DNA of 64,000 nucleotides, from contig NZ_KE150457.1 in assembly GCF_000411455.1 (NCBI RefSeq), positions 1,762,023-1,826,022 on the forward strand, in the 5' to 3' direction. The position numbers and the translations under genes are program-made. The stretch comes from Microbacterium sp. oral taxon 186 str. F0373. GTDB lineage: Bacteria; Actinomycetota; Actinomycetes; Actinomycetales; Microbacteriaceae. Below are positions 17,803-25,250 of the stretch, piece by piece (position 1 is the stretch's first letter; every line of letters begins with the position of its first letter). The notes below the pieces were generated by a model. It was not told the origin of the DNA. It saw only the letters and a list, made by a program, of their open reading frames with translations, and did not search any database.

Positions 17803-18572
17803 GCGCCCCGGCCGGTTGGTACCCCGACCCGGCCGACGCCGCGGCCCGCCGCTGGTGGGACGGGACGCAGTGGACGGCGCAGACCGCCCCGGCGCCCCGG
17901 TTCGGCGAGTATGCCCCCACGCCCGGAGCGCCGACCAGCGCCGTCGCCCCTGCAGCGACCGTCGGGCCGCCGACTTCCTCCCCGCAGGCCGCGCCGGCGA
18001 TGGGCGGCTCTGCGGCCTATCCTGCCGCACCCGCCTACGCCGGCCCGGGGTCCACCCCGCCCGTCGTCGATGTTCCGACCAGTACGGTGTGGGTCTGGCT
18101 GGCCGTCGCGGCATCCGTTCTGCCGATCCTGTCGGTCTTCCTCATCGACTGGAACGGCTACATCGCAGCCGTCGTGGCGATGTCGCGCGAGGCCTCGTCG
18201 GGGATGACCGGCGTGCCGGCGGAGCTGATGTCGTGGGAGGCGCGCACGTTGGGCATCTCCCTGATCGGGTGGGTGTTCTACGCCGCGTTCGTCGTGTTCA
18301 GCTGGCTGGACTGGCGCGAGCTGAAACGCCGCGGCGTCGTCGCCCCCTTCGGCTGGGCGTGGTCGTTCTTCGTGCTGCTCGGCCTCGGATCCGCGGTCTA
18401 CATGATCGGCCGCGCCGTGGTGCTGCGCCGTCGCACCGTCGCCGGCGGCTGGGCGCCGCTGTGGACCTGGATCGCGGCGACGGTCGTCGGCTTCATCGCC
18501 TCGATCTCGCTCATCGTGTGGGTCATCGGAGAGATCGTGCAGGCGGTGTCCTTCACCGTCCAGGGCAGCTGA
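17799..18572 (+). CDS. DUF2510 domain membrane protein
   Basis: 257 residues. The N-terminus carries the Trp-rich DUF2510 motif PAGWYPDPADAAARRWWDG with WTAQT, followed by a Pro/Ala-rich linker to about residue 85 and four transmembrane helices. DUF2510 is common at the N-terminus of actinobacterial membrane proteins; its role is unknown. Translationally coupled to pncA by a GTGA overlap, but no functional link is evident. Confidence 0.85.
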   Translation: MSAPAGWYPDPADAAARRWWDGTQWTAQTAPAPRFGEYAPTPGAPTSAVAPAATVGPPTSSPQAAPAMGGSAAYPAAPAYAGPGSTPPVVDVPTSTVWVWLAVAASVLPILSVFLIDWNGYIAAVVAMSREASSGMTGVPAELMSWEARTLGISLIGWVFYAAFVVFSWLDWRELKRRGVVAPFGWAWSFFVLLGLGSAVYMIGRAVVLRRRTVAGGWAPLWTWIAATVVGFIASISLIVWVIGEIVQAVSFTVQGS

Positions 18573-18604
18573 TCACGGCATCGGACCCGGGGGGCAGGCG
18601 GCGC

Positions 18605-19843
18605 TCAGCCGCCGCCCTTGCCCGGCCCGCCGCCCTTGCCACCGCCGTTGTTGCCGCCGGGGCCGCCTCCTTTGCCGTTTCCGTTGTCTTTCGGGGCCGC
18701 GGGGGTCGCGGGTGCCTTCTCAGGGTTCGAGACGGTGTTCGCATCGGTCACGGCGGGCGTCGGGGTCGTGTCCACGACTCCCGTCGGTGAGGGATCGACG
18801 GTCGGTGCACCGGACAGTCCCGACCACGCCGCCAGCGCGACGACGATCGCCATCACCGCCGCGCCCCCGCCGACGAGGACGCCCGTCCGTCGCCACCATT
18901 GTCGCTCGGTCGCTCCCGCGTGCTCGAACCGTGCCGCCGCGACGGCTGCCGGCTCGGTGGGCGGCTGCGGCGCGGCGAGAACACGGGTCTCGTCGTTGCT
19001 GGTTTCGCGCGGGGGACCGGCGAGCGTGTCGGAGATGGCCGCGGCGCTCGGGCGTGCAGCCGGGTCGCGGCTGAGCATGGCCCGCAGAAGCTCCGCCCAG
19101 AGCGGAGACAGATGATCGGGAATCGCGGGATCCTGCGCAAGTCGGGCGAGCACCTGCGCGGCGCCCTGAGCGGAGGGGAAGGCGCGCGTCCCGGTGAGCG
19201 CCTCGAGGAGGACGAGTCCGAGCGCGTAGACGTCGGATGCCGGGGCGGGCGCGTTCCCGAGCGCGACCTCGGGTGCCAGGTAGGCCGCTGTGCCGATGAG
19301 GGAGCCGGGCTGGGTGATGCGATCGGAGCCGAGCAGGTGTGCGATGCCGAAGTCGGCGAGCTTCGCCCGCGGCGGCCGGGCAGGCGCCGTGCTCGGAGCG
19401 AGCAGGATGTTCGACGGTTTGACGTCGCGGTGGACGATGCCGGCGGCGTGCACCGCGCTCAGCGCGTCGGCGAGTTCGCCGGCGATGCGGGTGACCTCGG
19501 CATCCGTCATGGGGCCGTCCGACAGCCGCGCCGACAGCGACGGGCCGTCGATGCGTTCCATCACGAGATAGCGCGGGCCAGGGCCGGTCAGGCGCGCATC
19601 GTGCAGAACGACCAGGTGGGGGTGGGTGAGCGCGGCCAGCGCGGCGGTCTCTGCGCGCACCCGCTGCCCGGCATCGAGGTCGTCGTCCGTCGCCGTGATG
19701 ATCTTGATCGCCACGGTGCGGCCGAGCAGGAGGTCGCGGGCCGCGTAGACGCGGGACATACCGCCGGTGCCGATGAGCGCGTCGATGCGGTAGCGCTCAT
19801 CGAGCACGGTCCCGGCATCGACGTCCGGTGTCTGATCGTCCAC
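18605..19843 (-). CDS. Serine/threonine protein kinase with Gly/Lys-rich tail
   Basis: 412 residues. Hanks-type kinase domain at about residues 15-270: Gly loop GTGGMSRVY, VAIKI lysine, HRDVKPSNILL catalytic loop, DFG in ADFGIAHLLG, and the APE-like LAPEVALG. One transmembrane helix near residue 330 puts a short C-terminal segment outside. There are no PASTA domains; instead the outside part is Thr/Pro-rich and ends in repeats of KGGGPGGNN type. GTG start with TACTCT (minus strand, 19855-19850) six bases upstream. Substrates are unknown. Confidence 0.92.
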   Translation of the reverse strand: MDDQTPDVDAGTVLDERYRIDALIGTGGMSRVYAARDLLLGRTVAIKIITATDDDLDAGQRVRAETAALAALTHPHLVVLHDARLTGPGPRYLVMERIDGPSLSARLSDGPMTDAEVTRIAGELADALSAVHAAGIVHRDVKPSNILLAPSTAPARPPRAKLADFGIAHLLGSDRITQPGSLIGTAAYLAPEVALGNAPAPASDVYALGLVLLEALTGTRAFPSAQGAAQVLARLAQDPAIPDHLSPLWAELLRAMLSRDPAARPSAAAISDTLAGPPRETSNDETRVLAAPQPPTEPAAVAAARFEHAGATERQWWRRTGVLVGGGAAVMAIVVALAAWSGLSGAPTVDPSPTGVVDTTPTPAVTDANTVSNPEKAPATPAAPKDNGNGKGGGPGGNNGGGKGGGPGKGGG

Positions 19844-19902
19844 GTTCCGAGAGTAGTCGGGCGATGGATGCCGTGGTGCTGAGCGCTTGCTAGGCTGATC
19901 CC

Positions 19903-20239
19903 GCCCCTATAGCTCAGTTGGTTAGAGCAACGGACTTCAACAGAACACAATGGAGCGCCAGTGTAGAAATGCGCTGGATGACCGCCGCTATATGCTGGGA
20001 CGCCCTGAGAGCCCGAGGTACTCGTCGGATGTGTGTCATCCGACAGTGACAATCCGAGGGATTGGGTAATCAGCAGGTAACCGCAAGGGAACCTCAGAGA
20101 CTACACGCGGCGCACCTGACCGGTCAGGCCGAAGGTGAAGATATAGTCCAGACTGCAAGCCGGTAGAACGGTGGCGGGGGAAACCTCGTGCAGCAGGTTA
20201 ATCCGTGGGTCCAGGGTTCGAGTCCCTGTGGGGGCACCA
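19903..20239 (+). tRNA. tRNA-Lys (anticodon UUU) split by a group I intron
   Basis: 5' exon 19903-19937 and 3' exon 20198-20236, plus encoded CCA at 20237-20239. Joined, they give a normal tRNA: acceptor GCCCCTA with TGGGGGC, D-arm with GTTGGTTA, anticodon stem ACGGA with TCCGT, loop CTTTTAA (anticodon TTT), and TPsiC TTCGAGT. Without removing 260 bases no cloverleaf forms. The break lies between positions 34 and 35 of the anticodon, the place also used in cyanobacterial tRNA-Leu(UAA). TAGGCT at 19891-19896 is a likely -10 box. Confidence 0.93.
19938..20197 (+). other. Group I self-splicing intron in tRNA-Lys
   Basis: 260 bases without an internal ORF. Group I core elements are readable: a Q-like AATCAGCAGG at 20068-20077, R-like TCAGAGACTACACG at 20094-20107, and S AAGATATAGTCC at 20138-20149. 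P7 forms between R (AGACTA) and S (TAGTCC). The 5' exon ends in U, the intron ends in G (20197), and GAG at 19953-19955 can pair with exon CUU to form P1 with the required G-U. Further stems: 6-bp hairpin at 19959-19978, GTCGGAT/ATCCGAC at 20024-20044, a GCAA-capped P6 around 20076-20093, and a GAAA loop near 20179. No subgroup is assigned. Confidence 0.92.
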
Positions 20240-20275
20240 CACAGCGATGTCCGACGGTGGTTGTACACCATCGTC

Positions 20276-20761
20276 ATGACGTCGCGAGAAGTCCTCAGTT
20301 CAGGTACTGCCAAAGAGTGCGGCACGTGTCACGAGACGAAGTCGCTCACGGAGTTCAATCGCAAGCGGCGGCGTCCGGATGGCCTTCAGGAGACGTGCCG
20401 CGAATGCAACCGCGCGTCTTCGCGGCGTTACTACGCGGCGAATCGTGAACGACATGTGCGCGTCGTCGTCGCTCGCACGGCGAGGCGTCGGATCGAGGCG
20501 AAAGAGCATCTGCTCTCCTACCTGCGTTCTCATCCGTGCGTGGACTGCGGGATCGGCGACATTCGGGTTCTCGATTTCGACCACAGGCCCCAGAGCTCCA
20601 AGCGCAAGGACGTCATGCAGCTGGTCAAAGAGGGATTCAGTATCCGGATCATTCAGGACGAAGTCGACAAGTGCGATGTGAGGTGCCGTAACTGCCACGC
20701 GATCGCCACCCTCGAAAGGGCACCGCAGAACTGGCGTTCGCGTGCGGCACGACACGGATGA
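20276..20761 (+). CDS. HNH endonuclease with N-terminal zinc finger (candidate homing endonuclease)
   Basis: 161 residues. An N-terminal zinc-ribbon-like module has C15-x2-C18 and C41-x2-C44. A basic helical segment follows, then an HNH core: C88-x2-C91, DFDH at 100-103, and C137-x2-C140-H141. This is the metal- and catalytic-site pattern of free-standing HNH nucleases of phages and actinobacteria. The gene starts 36 bases after the intron-containing tRNA-Lys and runs in the same direction. The ATG at 20276 is preferred over in-frame codons reaching back into the tRNA exon. A weak ribosome site and slightly lower GC than the neighbours fit a mobile gene. Cleavage of intronless tRNA-Lys is inference. 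Confidence 0.85.
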   Translation: MTSREVLSSGTAKECGTCHETKSLTEFNRKRRRPDGLQETCRECNRASSRRYYAANRERHVRVVVARTARRRIEAKEHLLSYLRSHPCVDCGIGDIRVLDFDHRPQSSKRKDVMQLVKEGFSIRIIQDEVDKCDVRCRNCHAIATLERAPQNWRSRAARHG

Positions 20762-20766
20762 CGCGA

Positions 20767-20801
20767 CGAGGCCGCCGACGCGCAGTGCGCCGGCGGCCTC
20801 G
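20767..20801. terminator. Bidirectional hairpin between HNH gene and FAS1 gene
   Basis: Perfect 11-bp inverted repeat (20767-20777 with 20791-20801) with an inner GCGC/GCGC stem. It lies six bases after the HNH stop and 21 bases after the end of the convergent fasciclin gene, so it can serve both strands. Confidence 0.75.
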
Positions 20802-20821
20802 ACCGGGGGTGATCGAAACGA

Positions 20822-21484
20822 TCAGTTGGTGGGCATGAGCACCGAGTCGATCAGGTACACCGTGGCGTTGGCGGTCTGGACGCCACCGCAGATGACCTTG
20901 GCGCCATTGACCATGATGTTGTCGCCCGAGCCGGTGACGGTGACGTCGCCGCCCTCGACGGTCTTGTGGGTGCCGTCGATCTCCGACGGGGCGAGCTGGC
21001 CGGGAACCACGTGGTACGTGAGGATCTTGGTCAGCGTGGCGCTGTCGGTCTTCAGGGAGTCGATCGTGGCGGCGTCGATCTTGGCGAACGCGTCATCGAC
21101 GGGCGCGAAGACCGTGAACTGGCTGCCGTTGAGCGTGTCGACCAGGTTTACGTCGGGGTTCAGCTGGCCGCTGACTGCGGCGACGAGCGTCTTCAGCAGC
21201 GGGTTGTTCGAGGCGGCCGTGGCGACGGGGGCCTGCGACATCCCCTCGACGGAGCCGGAGCCGGACGGGACAGCCTCGGCGTAGGCGGCGCAGCCGGGGC
21301 CGACGAGGTTGGCGGCGGGGTCCATGGTCGACGGAGACGGAGCCATCGACTGCGTCTCTTCGCTCATCGCGGGGGGCGTGGTCGCCGAGGTCGACGACGA
21401 ACCCATCGAACATGCCGACAGGGCGAAAGCGCCGGCGAGGGTGAGCGTCAGAGCGGCAGTGATCTTCTTCGTCTTGCTGAGCAT
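20822..21484 (-). CDS. FAS1 (fasciclin) domain lipoprotein
   Basis: 220 residues. Signal peptide with lipobox LSAC, a Ser/Thr/Pro linker, and one FAS1 domain (about residues 85-218) with the typical [13 protein letters not shown] and TYHVVPGQL motifs. It resembles the MPT70/MPT83 antigens of M. tuberculosis, which are controlled by SigK. The ATG at 21484 has GGAGG upstream. It diverges from a sigK-rskA pair, which supports SigK control. Adhesion is the usual guess for FAS1 proteins; nothing more specific is visible. Confidence 0.9.
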   Translation of the reverse strand: MLSKTKKITAALTLTLAGAFALSACSMGSSSTSATTPPAMSEETQSMAPSPSTMDPAANLVGPGCAAYAEAVPSGSGSVEGMSQAPVATAASNNPLLKTLVAAVSGQLNPDVNLVDTLNGSQFTVFAPVDDAFAKIDAATIDSLKTDSATLTKILTYHVVPGQLAPSEIDGTHKTVEGGDVTVTGSGDNIMVNGAKVICGGVQTANATVYLIDSVLMPTN

Positions 21485-21762
21485 GATGTCCTCCATGTGA
21501 GCGGAATGGTTAGTCCTGCCGAGCCGCGTGGTGCGGTCTCGACAGGTCCTTCGGAGCCCGAGAGATATCGGATCGGAGAAAGTTCGGATCCGTTCGATCT
21601 GGTCCGAGATCAATCCGATCGGTCGCGGACGCCGAACAACGGTCGGGCTCCGAGAATCTGCCGGCCGACGGGCGCTCAGCGCCGGGAGGCGCGGTCGTAG
21701 CACACGCGGTCTTTCCGCGCCACCCGCGCGCGGGCTGCACGACAGGAGGACGGTGATACGGC

Positions 21763-22362
21763 ATGCTGAGAGAGATGGTCATCGACGGTGTGGACGTACC
21801 CGAGGATTCGCCGGCACGCGATCACGCCGGGGAGCTTCTGGTGCGCGTCGCCGCGGGCGACCGCGCCGCGTTCGGACAGCTCTACGACATGCTCGCGCCG
21901 CGCGCGTTCGGACTCATCCTGCGCGTGCTCGTGAACCGAGCGCTCAGCGAAGAAGTGCTCCAGGACGTGTTTCTCGAGGTGTGGCAATCCGCTTCGGGCT
22001 TCGCTCCGAACAAGGGACAGGGACGGTCCTGGGTCCTCACCATCGCCCACCGTCGCGCCGTCGACCGGGTGCGTTCCACACGCGCCAGCACCGAGCGCGA
22101 CGAGAAGGCGGGACTGCGCGAACTGAACAGCGGCCAGGACAGCGTCGACGATCAGGTCGCCCTGCGTATCGAAAGCAGGCGCGTCGCCCGAGCGATGGAC
22201 GCACTTCCCGATGCGCAGCGCGAAGCACTGCTGCTGTCGTATGTCGGGGGATATTCTCAGAGCGAGATCGCCGCACTGGTGGGATCGCCCCTGGGGACGA
22301 TCAAAACAAGAATGCGCGACGGTTTGTCGCGCCTGAGGCAGGAGATGGGGGTGACGTCATGA
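21763..22362 (+). CDS. sigK: ECF RNA polymerase sigma factor (SigK-type)
   Basis: 199 residues. Sigma-70 region 2 ([51 protein letters not shown]) and region 4 ([45 protein letters not shown]) are clear. The partner downstream is an RskA-like anti-sigma factor overlapping by four bases, and a FAS1 gene diverges from it, as expected for the SigK group. AGGAGG at 21744-21749 is 13 bases from the ATG at 21763; the in-frame ATG at 21775 is an alternative start. The 278-base divergent region is full of GATC-containing near-repeats but I cannot pick a sigma site with confidence. Confidence 0.9.
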   Translation: MLREMVIDGVDVPEDSPARDHAGELLVRVAAGDRAAFGQLYDMLAPRAFGLILRVLVNRALSEEVLQDVFLEVWQSASGFAPNKGQGRSWVLTIAHRRAVDRVRSTRASTERDEKAGLRELNSGQDSVDDQVALRIESRRVARAMDALPDAQREALLLSYVGGYSQSEIAALVGSPLGTIKTRMRDGLSRLRQEMGVTS

Positions 22363-23171
22363 ACGACCGCGAGTACCGAGACATCGGAGCAGACGAGTTT
22401 GCCGAGCTCTCGGCAGGGCACGCGCTGAACGCGCTGTCGCTCGACGACGAGCGCGCCTATCAGGCTGCCCTGGCCGCGCACCCCGAGTGGGAACAGGTCG
22501 CCCGCCTCGACGCGGCCACCATCGACGTCCTGGCCGACGGCATCCCGCCCGTCGCTCCGCCGATGGACCTCCGCTCGCGACTGATGCGGGCGATCGACAC
22601 CGACGAGTCGCCGACCGCAGCGGATGCCGCGGCATCCACCGTCGAGGAGGAGGATCGCGCCGAAACCGCTCCGGTCGCGCCGCCGACAGAAGTGGTGCAG
22701 GCGGTGCAGCGTCGAAACTGGACGCGCGGACTTTTCGCTCTCGTCGCCTCGGTCGCACTGCTCGTCGCAATAGGGTGGGGCACCGGAGCCGTGGCCAACC
22801 TGTGGCGTACGCCGGCCGCGGTGACCGCGCTGGAGCAGATCCAGTCGGCCCCCGACGCCTCGTCGGCGCAGGTCAGCTTCCAGGGCGGCGAGGCCACGGC
22901 GCACTGGTCGGCCAGTGTCGGCAAAGTGGTGCTGGTCGCCGACGGGTTGCCCGAGCTGCCGAACGATCGCACCTTCGAACTGTGGTTCGTGCGCGGAACC
23001 CAGCCGATCGCGGCGGGCACCTTCGACGCGTCCGGCTCGGTGACCACCGCGGAGCTCAGCGGGACGATGCAGCCCGGCGACACCATCGCCGTGACCATCG
23101 AACAGGCCGGAGGCTCGCCCGACGGCAATCCGACCACCAAGCCCATCATCGCCATCCCGACCACCGCCTGA
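22359..23171 (+). CDS. rskA: Anti-sigma-K factor RskA-like membrane protein
   Basis: 270 residues. The N-terminal cytoplasmic anti-sigma domain (ELSAGHALNALSLDDERAYQ) lacks the zinc Cys pair of ZAS domains, like mycobacterial RskA. One transmembrane helix lies near residues 127-148, followed by an extracytoplasmic RskA domain with repeated beta-strand motifs (FELWFVRGTQPIAAGTF, GDTIAVTIEQAGGSP). It would hold SigK at the membrane until regulated proteolysis. ATG overlaps the sigK stop. Confidence 0.9.
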   Translation: MNDREYRDIGADEFAELSAGHALNALSLDDERAYQAALAAHPEWEQVARLDAATIDVLADGIPPVAPPMDLRSRLMRAIDTDESPTAADAAASTVEEEDRAETAPVAPPTEVVQAVQRRNWTRGLFALVASVALLVAIGWGTGAVANLWRTPAAVTALEQIQSAPDASSAQVSFQGGEATAHWSASVGKVVLVADGLPELPNDRTFELWFVRGTQPIAAGTFDASGSVTTAELSGTMQPGDTIAVTIEQAGGSPDGNPTTKPIIAIPTTA

Positions 23172-23204
23172 GCCCACCGCTGCGGCCGCCGGTAGCCTGG
23201 AACG

Positions 23205-23843
23205 ATGAGCGACGAGCCCCGGGACTATCACCGCCCCGTCCATCGGCCGGCGGACACGTTCGACCGTCGGTTCGGCTCCACCGACCCGGCCGACGTGTCG
23301 CGGATCGCGCACGCCACGGCATCCGCCCTGATCACGCGCGTGCGCGACGAGCCCACGGATGCCGTCGTCGAGCGGTTGATCACGTTCACCGACGCCCACG
23401 GCCTCGAGACCGTCGCTGAGCTGTGGTCGCACTCCCCGGCGAAGTCGCTGCCCGGGACGCTGTGGCGTCTCTACCTGCTGCAGCTGATGGTGCGCGACGA
23501 TGCCGCGACCGCCGCCCTGCTGTACGAGCGGGGGCGCACGGTGCTGCACTCGGTCGACGATGTCGTCGCGGGAGCTCCGACACCGGCCGGGCCGGAGGAG
23601 CTGATGACGCTGGTCGACGAGATCCTGCGCGGCGTGTTCACCGGCGACTTCGCCGTCGCCCTGGAACGCGCCGCCTCGTTCTGCCGCGTCGAGGCCGCCG
23701 GCGCCGCGGACCTCGCCGACGACTACGACGACACCGAACCGAACCGTGCGAGTACGTTCACCACCCGGGCGCTGCGTCTGGACACCTACGCGGGCGATCT
23801 CACGGCGTGCGCCGGGCTGTGGCGGCGCGACGCGCTGACCTGA
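23205..23843 (+). CDS. Conserved hypothetical protein
   Basis: 212 residues, largely helical, without signal peptide or membrane segment. Homologous proteins in Microbacteriaceae are sometimes labelled RNA polymerase subunit beta, which the sequence does not support. Pattern: charged N-terminus, a central Leu-rich helical part (LPGTLWRLYLLQLMVRDDAATAALLYERG), acidic stretch ADDYDDTEP, and two Cys near the end. ATG is preceded six bases up by TAGCCT (23193-23198), so leaderless. Function unknown. Confidence 0.75.
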   Translation: MSDEPRDYHRPVHRPADTFDRRFGSTDPADVSRIAHATASALITRVRDEPTDAVVERLITFTDAHGLETVAELWSHSPAKSLPGTLWRLYLLQLMVRDDAATAALLYERGRTVLHSVDDVVAGAPTPAGPEELMTLVDEILRGVFTGDFAVALERAASFCRVEAAGAADLADDYDDTEPNRASTFTTRALRLDTYAGDLTACAGLWRRDALT

Positions 23844-23881
23844 CCGGGCGTGCGGCGTCGCGTGGGGCGCGGGGCGTGGGG

Positions 23882-24016
23882 CGTTTCGACTCGCTGCGCT
23901 CGCTCAACGACCGGGAGCCTGTCGCGCATCTTCGATCGTTGAGCGAGGAGCGCAGTGACCGGGGGCGGGCGCCTCACCCGGTCGTTGAGCGAGGAGCGCA
24001 GTGACGAGTCGAAACG
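23882..24016. repeat. REP-like inverted repeat element
   Basis: Left arm 23882-23914 reads CGTTTCGACTCGCTGCGCTC and continues GCTCAACGACCGGG; right arm 23978-24016 is its near-complement with GGAGCGCAGTGACGAGTCG. An extra copy of the right-arm core (GTTGAGCGAGGAGCGCAGTG) is at 23937-23956. It fills the gap between the hypothetical gene ending 23843 and pabC. The remainder of the gap holds a second inverted repeat and the pabC promoter; no gene is seen. Confidence 0.7.
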
Positions 24017-24044
24017 GAGCGTTCGGACGTCCGGGCAGAGAAGT

Positions 24045-24122
24045 GCCGGGCCGCAGAACGCCTCTCGGCGCGAGGCCGCTCGGAGCGGCGAAAGATGGAG
24101 CCCGGGGTTACTGCGGCCCGGC
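24045..24122. repeat. Second inverted repeat with inner hairpin
   Basis: Perfect 12-bp arms GCCGGGCCGCAG (24045-24056) and CTGCGGCCCGGC (24111-24122). Inside is a 6-bp hairpin GCCGCT/AGCGGC at 24074-24089 (numbered to within a base). It lies directly 5' of the pabC promoter TAGGCT (24167-24172). Unclear whether it is a mobile repeat or a terminator. Confidence 0.55.
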
Positions 24123-24178
24123 TGTTCCAGTGTAACGGACCGCCTCTGCGAGCTATTCCCGCGGTCTAGGCTCGGGTC

Positions 24179-25063
24179 ATGGCTTGGCACTTCGCGTTGA
24201 TGATCGACCCCGCCGACAGTGGCGATACTCGCTCCGATTTCGCGGGCACGTTCACCGAGGTCGATCCGGCCGCCCCCGCACTGACCGTCGGGGAGCTCAG
24301 CACTCAGCGCGGCGACGGCATCTTCGAATCGATCGGGGTCGTCGACGGTCACGCGCAGGAGGTGGAGGCGCACCTGTCACGTCTCGCGCACTCCGCCCAG
24401 CTGTGCGATTTGCCGCATCCCCACCTCGAGCAGTGGCGTCAGGCGGTCGCCCTCGCCGCCGCCGCGTGCGGTGCAGGGGAGGCCGTGATCAAGCTCATCC
24501 TGAGTCGAGGGATCGAACACGGACCGACCCCGACCGCCTGGGTGACGGCGGCGCCTGCCACTGATTTCTCGGCGGCGCGCACGCGCGGCATCCGCGTTGT
24601 CACGCTGGATCGCGGGTACGCGCTCGACACCCCCGCGCGAGCGCCGTGGCTGCTGCTGGGAGCCAAGACGCTGTCGTATGCCGTGAACATGGCTGCCCTG
24701 CGCGAAGCGCACCGTCGCGGTGCGGACGACGCGATCTTCATCACGAGCGACGGCTTCGTGCTCGAGGCGCCCACCGCCTCATTGATCCTTCGCCGCGGCA
24801 ACAGCTTCGTCACGCCCGCGCCGAACGCCGGCATCCTGCATGGGACCACGCAGCTCAGCCTGTTCGAGCACCTCGAGGCGCGCGGATTCGAGACCGGCTA
24901 CGAGACGATCCCCGTATCGGAACTGCAGACGGCCGACGCCGCGTGGCTCGTGTCGAGCGTGCGCCTCGCCGCGCCGGTCACGGCGGTCGACGAGCGCGAA
25001 CTCGCGGGGGATGCCGCCCTCACGGCATCCATGAACGCGTACCTCCTGAGCCCGCGCGACTGA
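24179..25063 (+). CDS. pabC: Aminodeoxychorismate lyase-like class IV aminotransferase
   Basis: 294 residues. PLP-dependent fold type IV enzyme: the internal-aldimine lysine is K163 in LLGAKTLSYAVNM, with the class IV signature region EAHRRGADDAIFITSDGFVLEAPTASLI following, and TPAPNAGILHGTT near 215-227. The best fit is 4-amino-4-deoxychorismate lyase, making p-aminobenzoate for folate; a D-amino-acid transaminase role cannot be excluded from sequence. ATG follows TAGGCT by six bases, probably leaderless. Confidence 0.85.
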   Translation: MAWHFALMIDPADSGDTRSDFAGTFTEVDPAAPALTVGELSTQRGDGIFESIGVVDGHAQEVEAHLSRLAHSAQLCDLPHPHLEQWRQAVALAAAACGAGEAVIKLILSRGIEHGPTPTAWVTAAPATDFSAARTRGIRVVTLDRGYALDTPARAPWLLLGAKTLSYAVNMAALREAHRRGADDAIFITSDGFVLEAPTASLILRRGNSFVTPAPNAGILHGTTQLSLFEHLEARGFETGYETIPVSELQTADAAWLVSSVRLAAPVTAVDERELAGDAALTASMNAYLLSPRD

Positions 25064-25073
25064 CGCCCCCGCA

Positions 25074-25104
25074 TCCCCGCGTCCCCCGCGTCCCCCGCGT
25101 CCCC
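25074..25104. repeat. Short tandem repeat of CCCCCGCGT
   Basis: Three consecutive near-identical 8-9 base units (CCCCGCGT then two CCCCCGCGT) just after the pabC stop. Non-coding; likely slippage-prone. Confidence 0.6.
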
Positions 25105-25120
25105 GGCGGCATGACGGATG

Positions 25121-25202
25121 CCGAACTGCGAGGCGTCGGCGGCGACACGCCGGCGGTGACCTGCGGTGACCGGCGTGTCGAGATCTGCGCCTTGCAGTTG
25201 CG
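25121..25202. repeat. Nested inverted repeat 3' of the DUF559 gene
   Basis: Outer imperfect arms CGAACTGCGAGGCG (25122-25135) and CGCCTTGCAGTTGCG (from 25188); inner perfect 10-bp arms GACACGCCGG (25144-25153) and CCGGCGTGTC (25170-25179). The outer arms share the AACTGCAAGG core with the repeat on the other side of the DUF559 gene. Confidence 0.6.
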
Positions 25203-25250
25203 TCGCGAGGAGAGGAGGCGAGGAGCGCAGCGGCGGCGGGGAGGCGGGCG

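Noticed and set aside
19938..20197. Other anticodons for the split tRNA (UCA or UCU)
   Set aside because: They need splice sites without U before and G at the end of the intron, or a loop that does not match; only CTT|TTAA fits group I rules and tRNA-Lys identity.
20171..20275. Upstream extension of the HNH gene
   Set aside because: It would start in the intron and read through the tRNA 3' exon; the ATG at 20276 starts where the zinc finger needs it.
20101..20325. Minus-strand frame of 74 codons containing PTGTRTLDPR
   Set aside because: This is the familiar antisense translation of a tRNA 3' half; it runs across the tRNA-Lys exon and intron.
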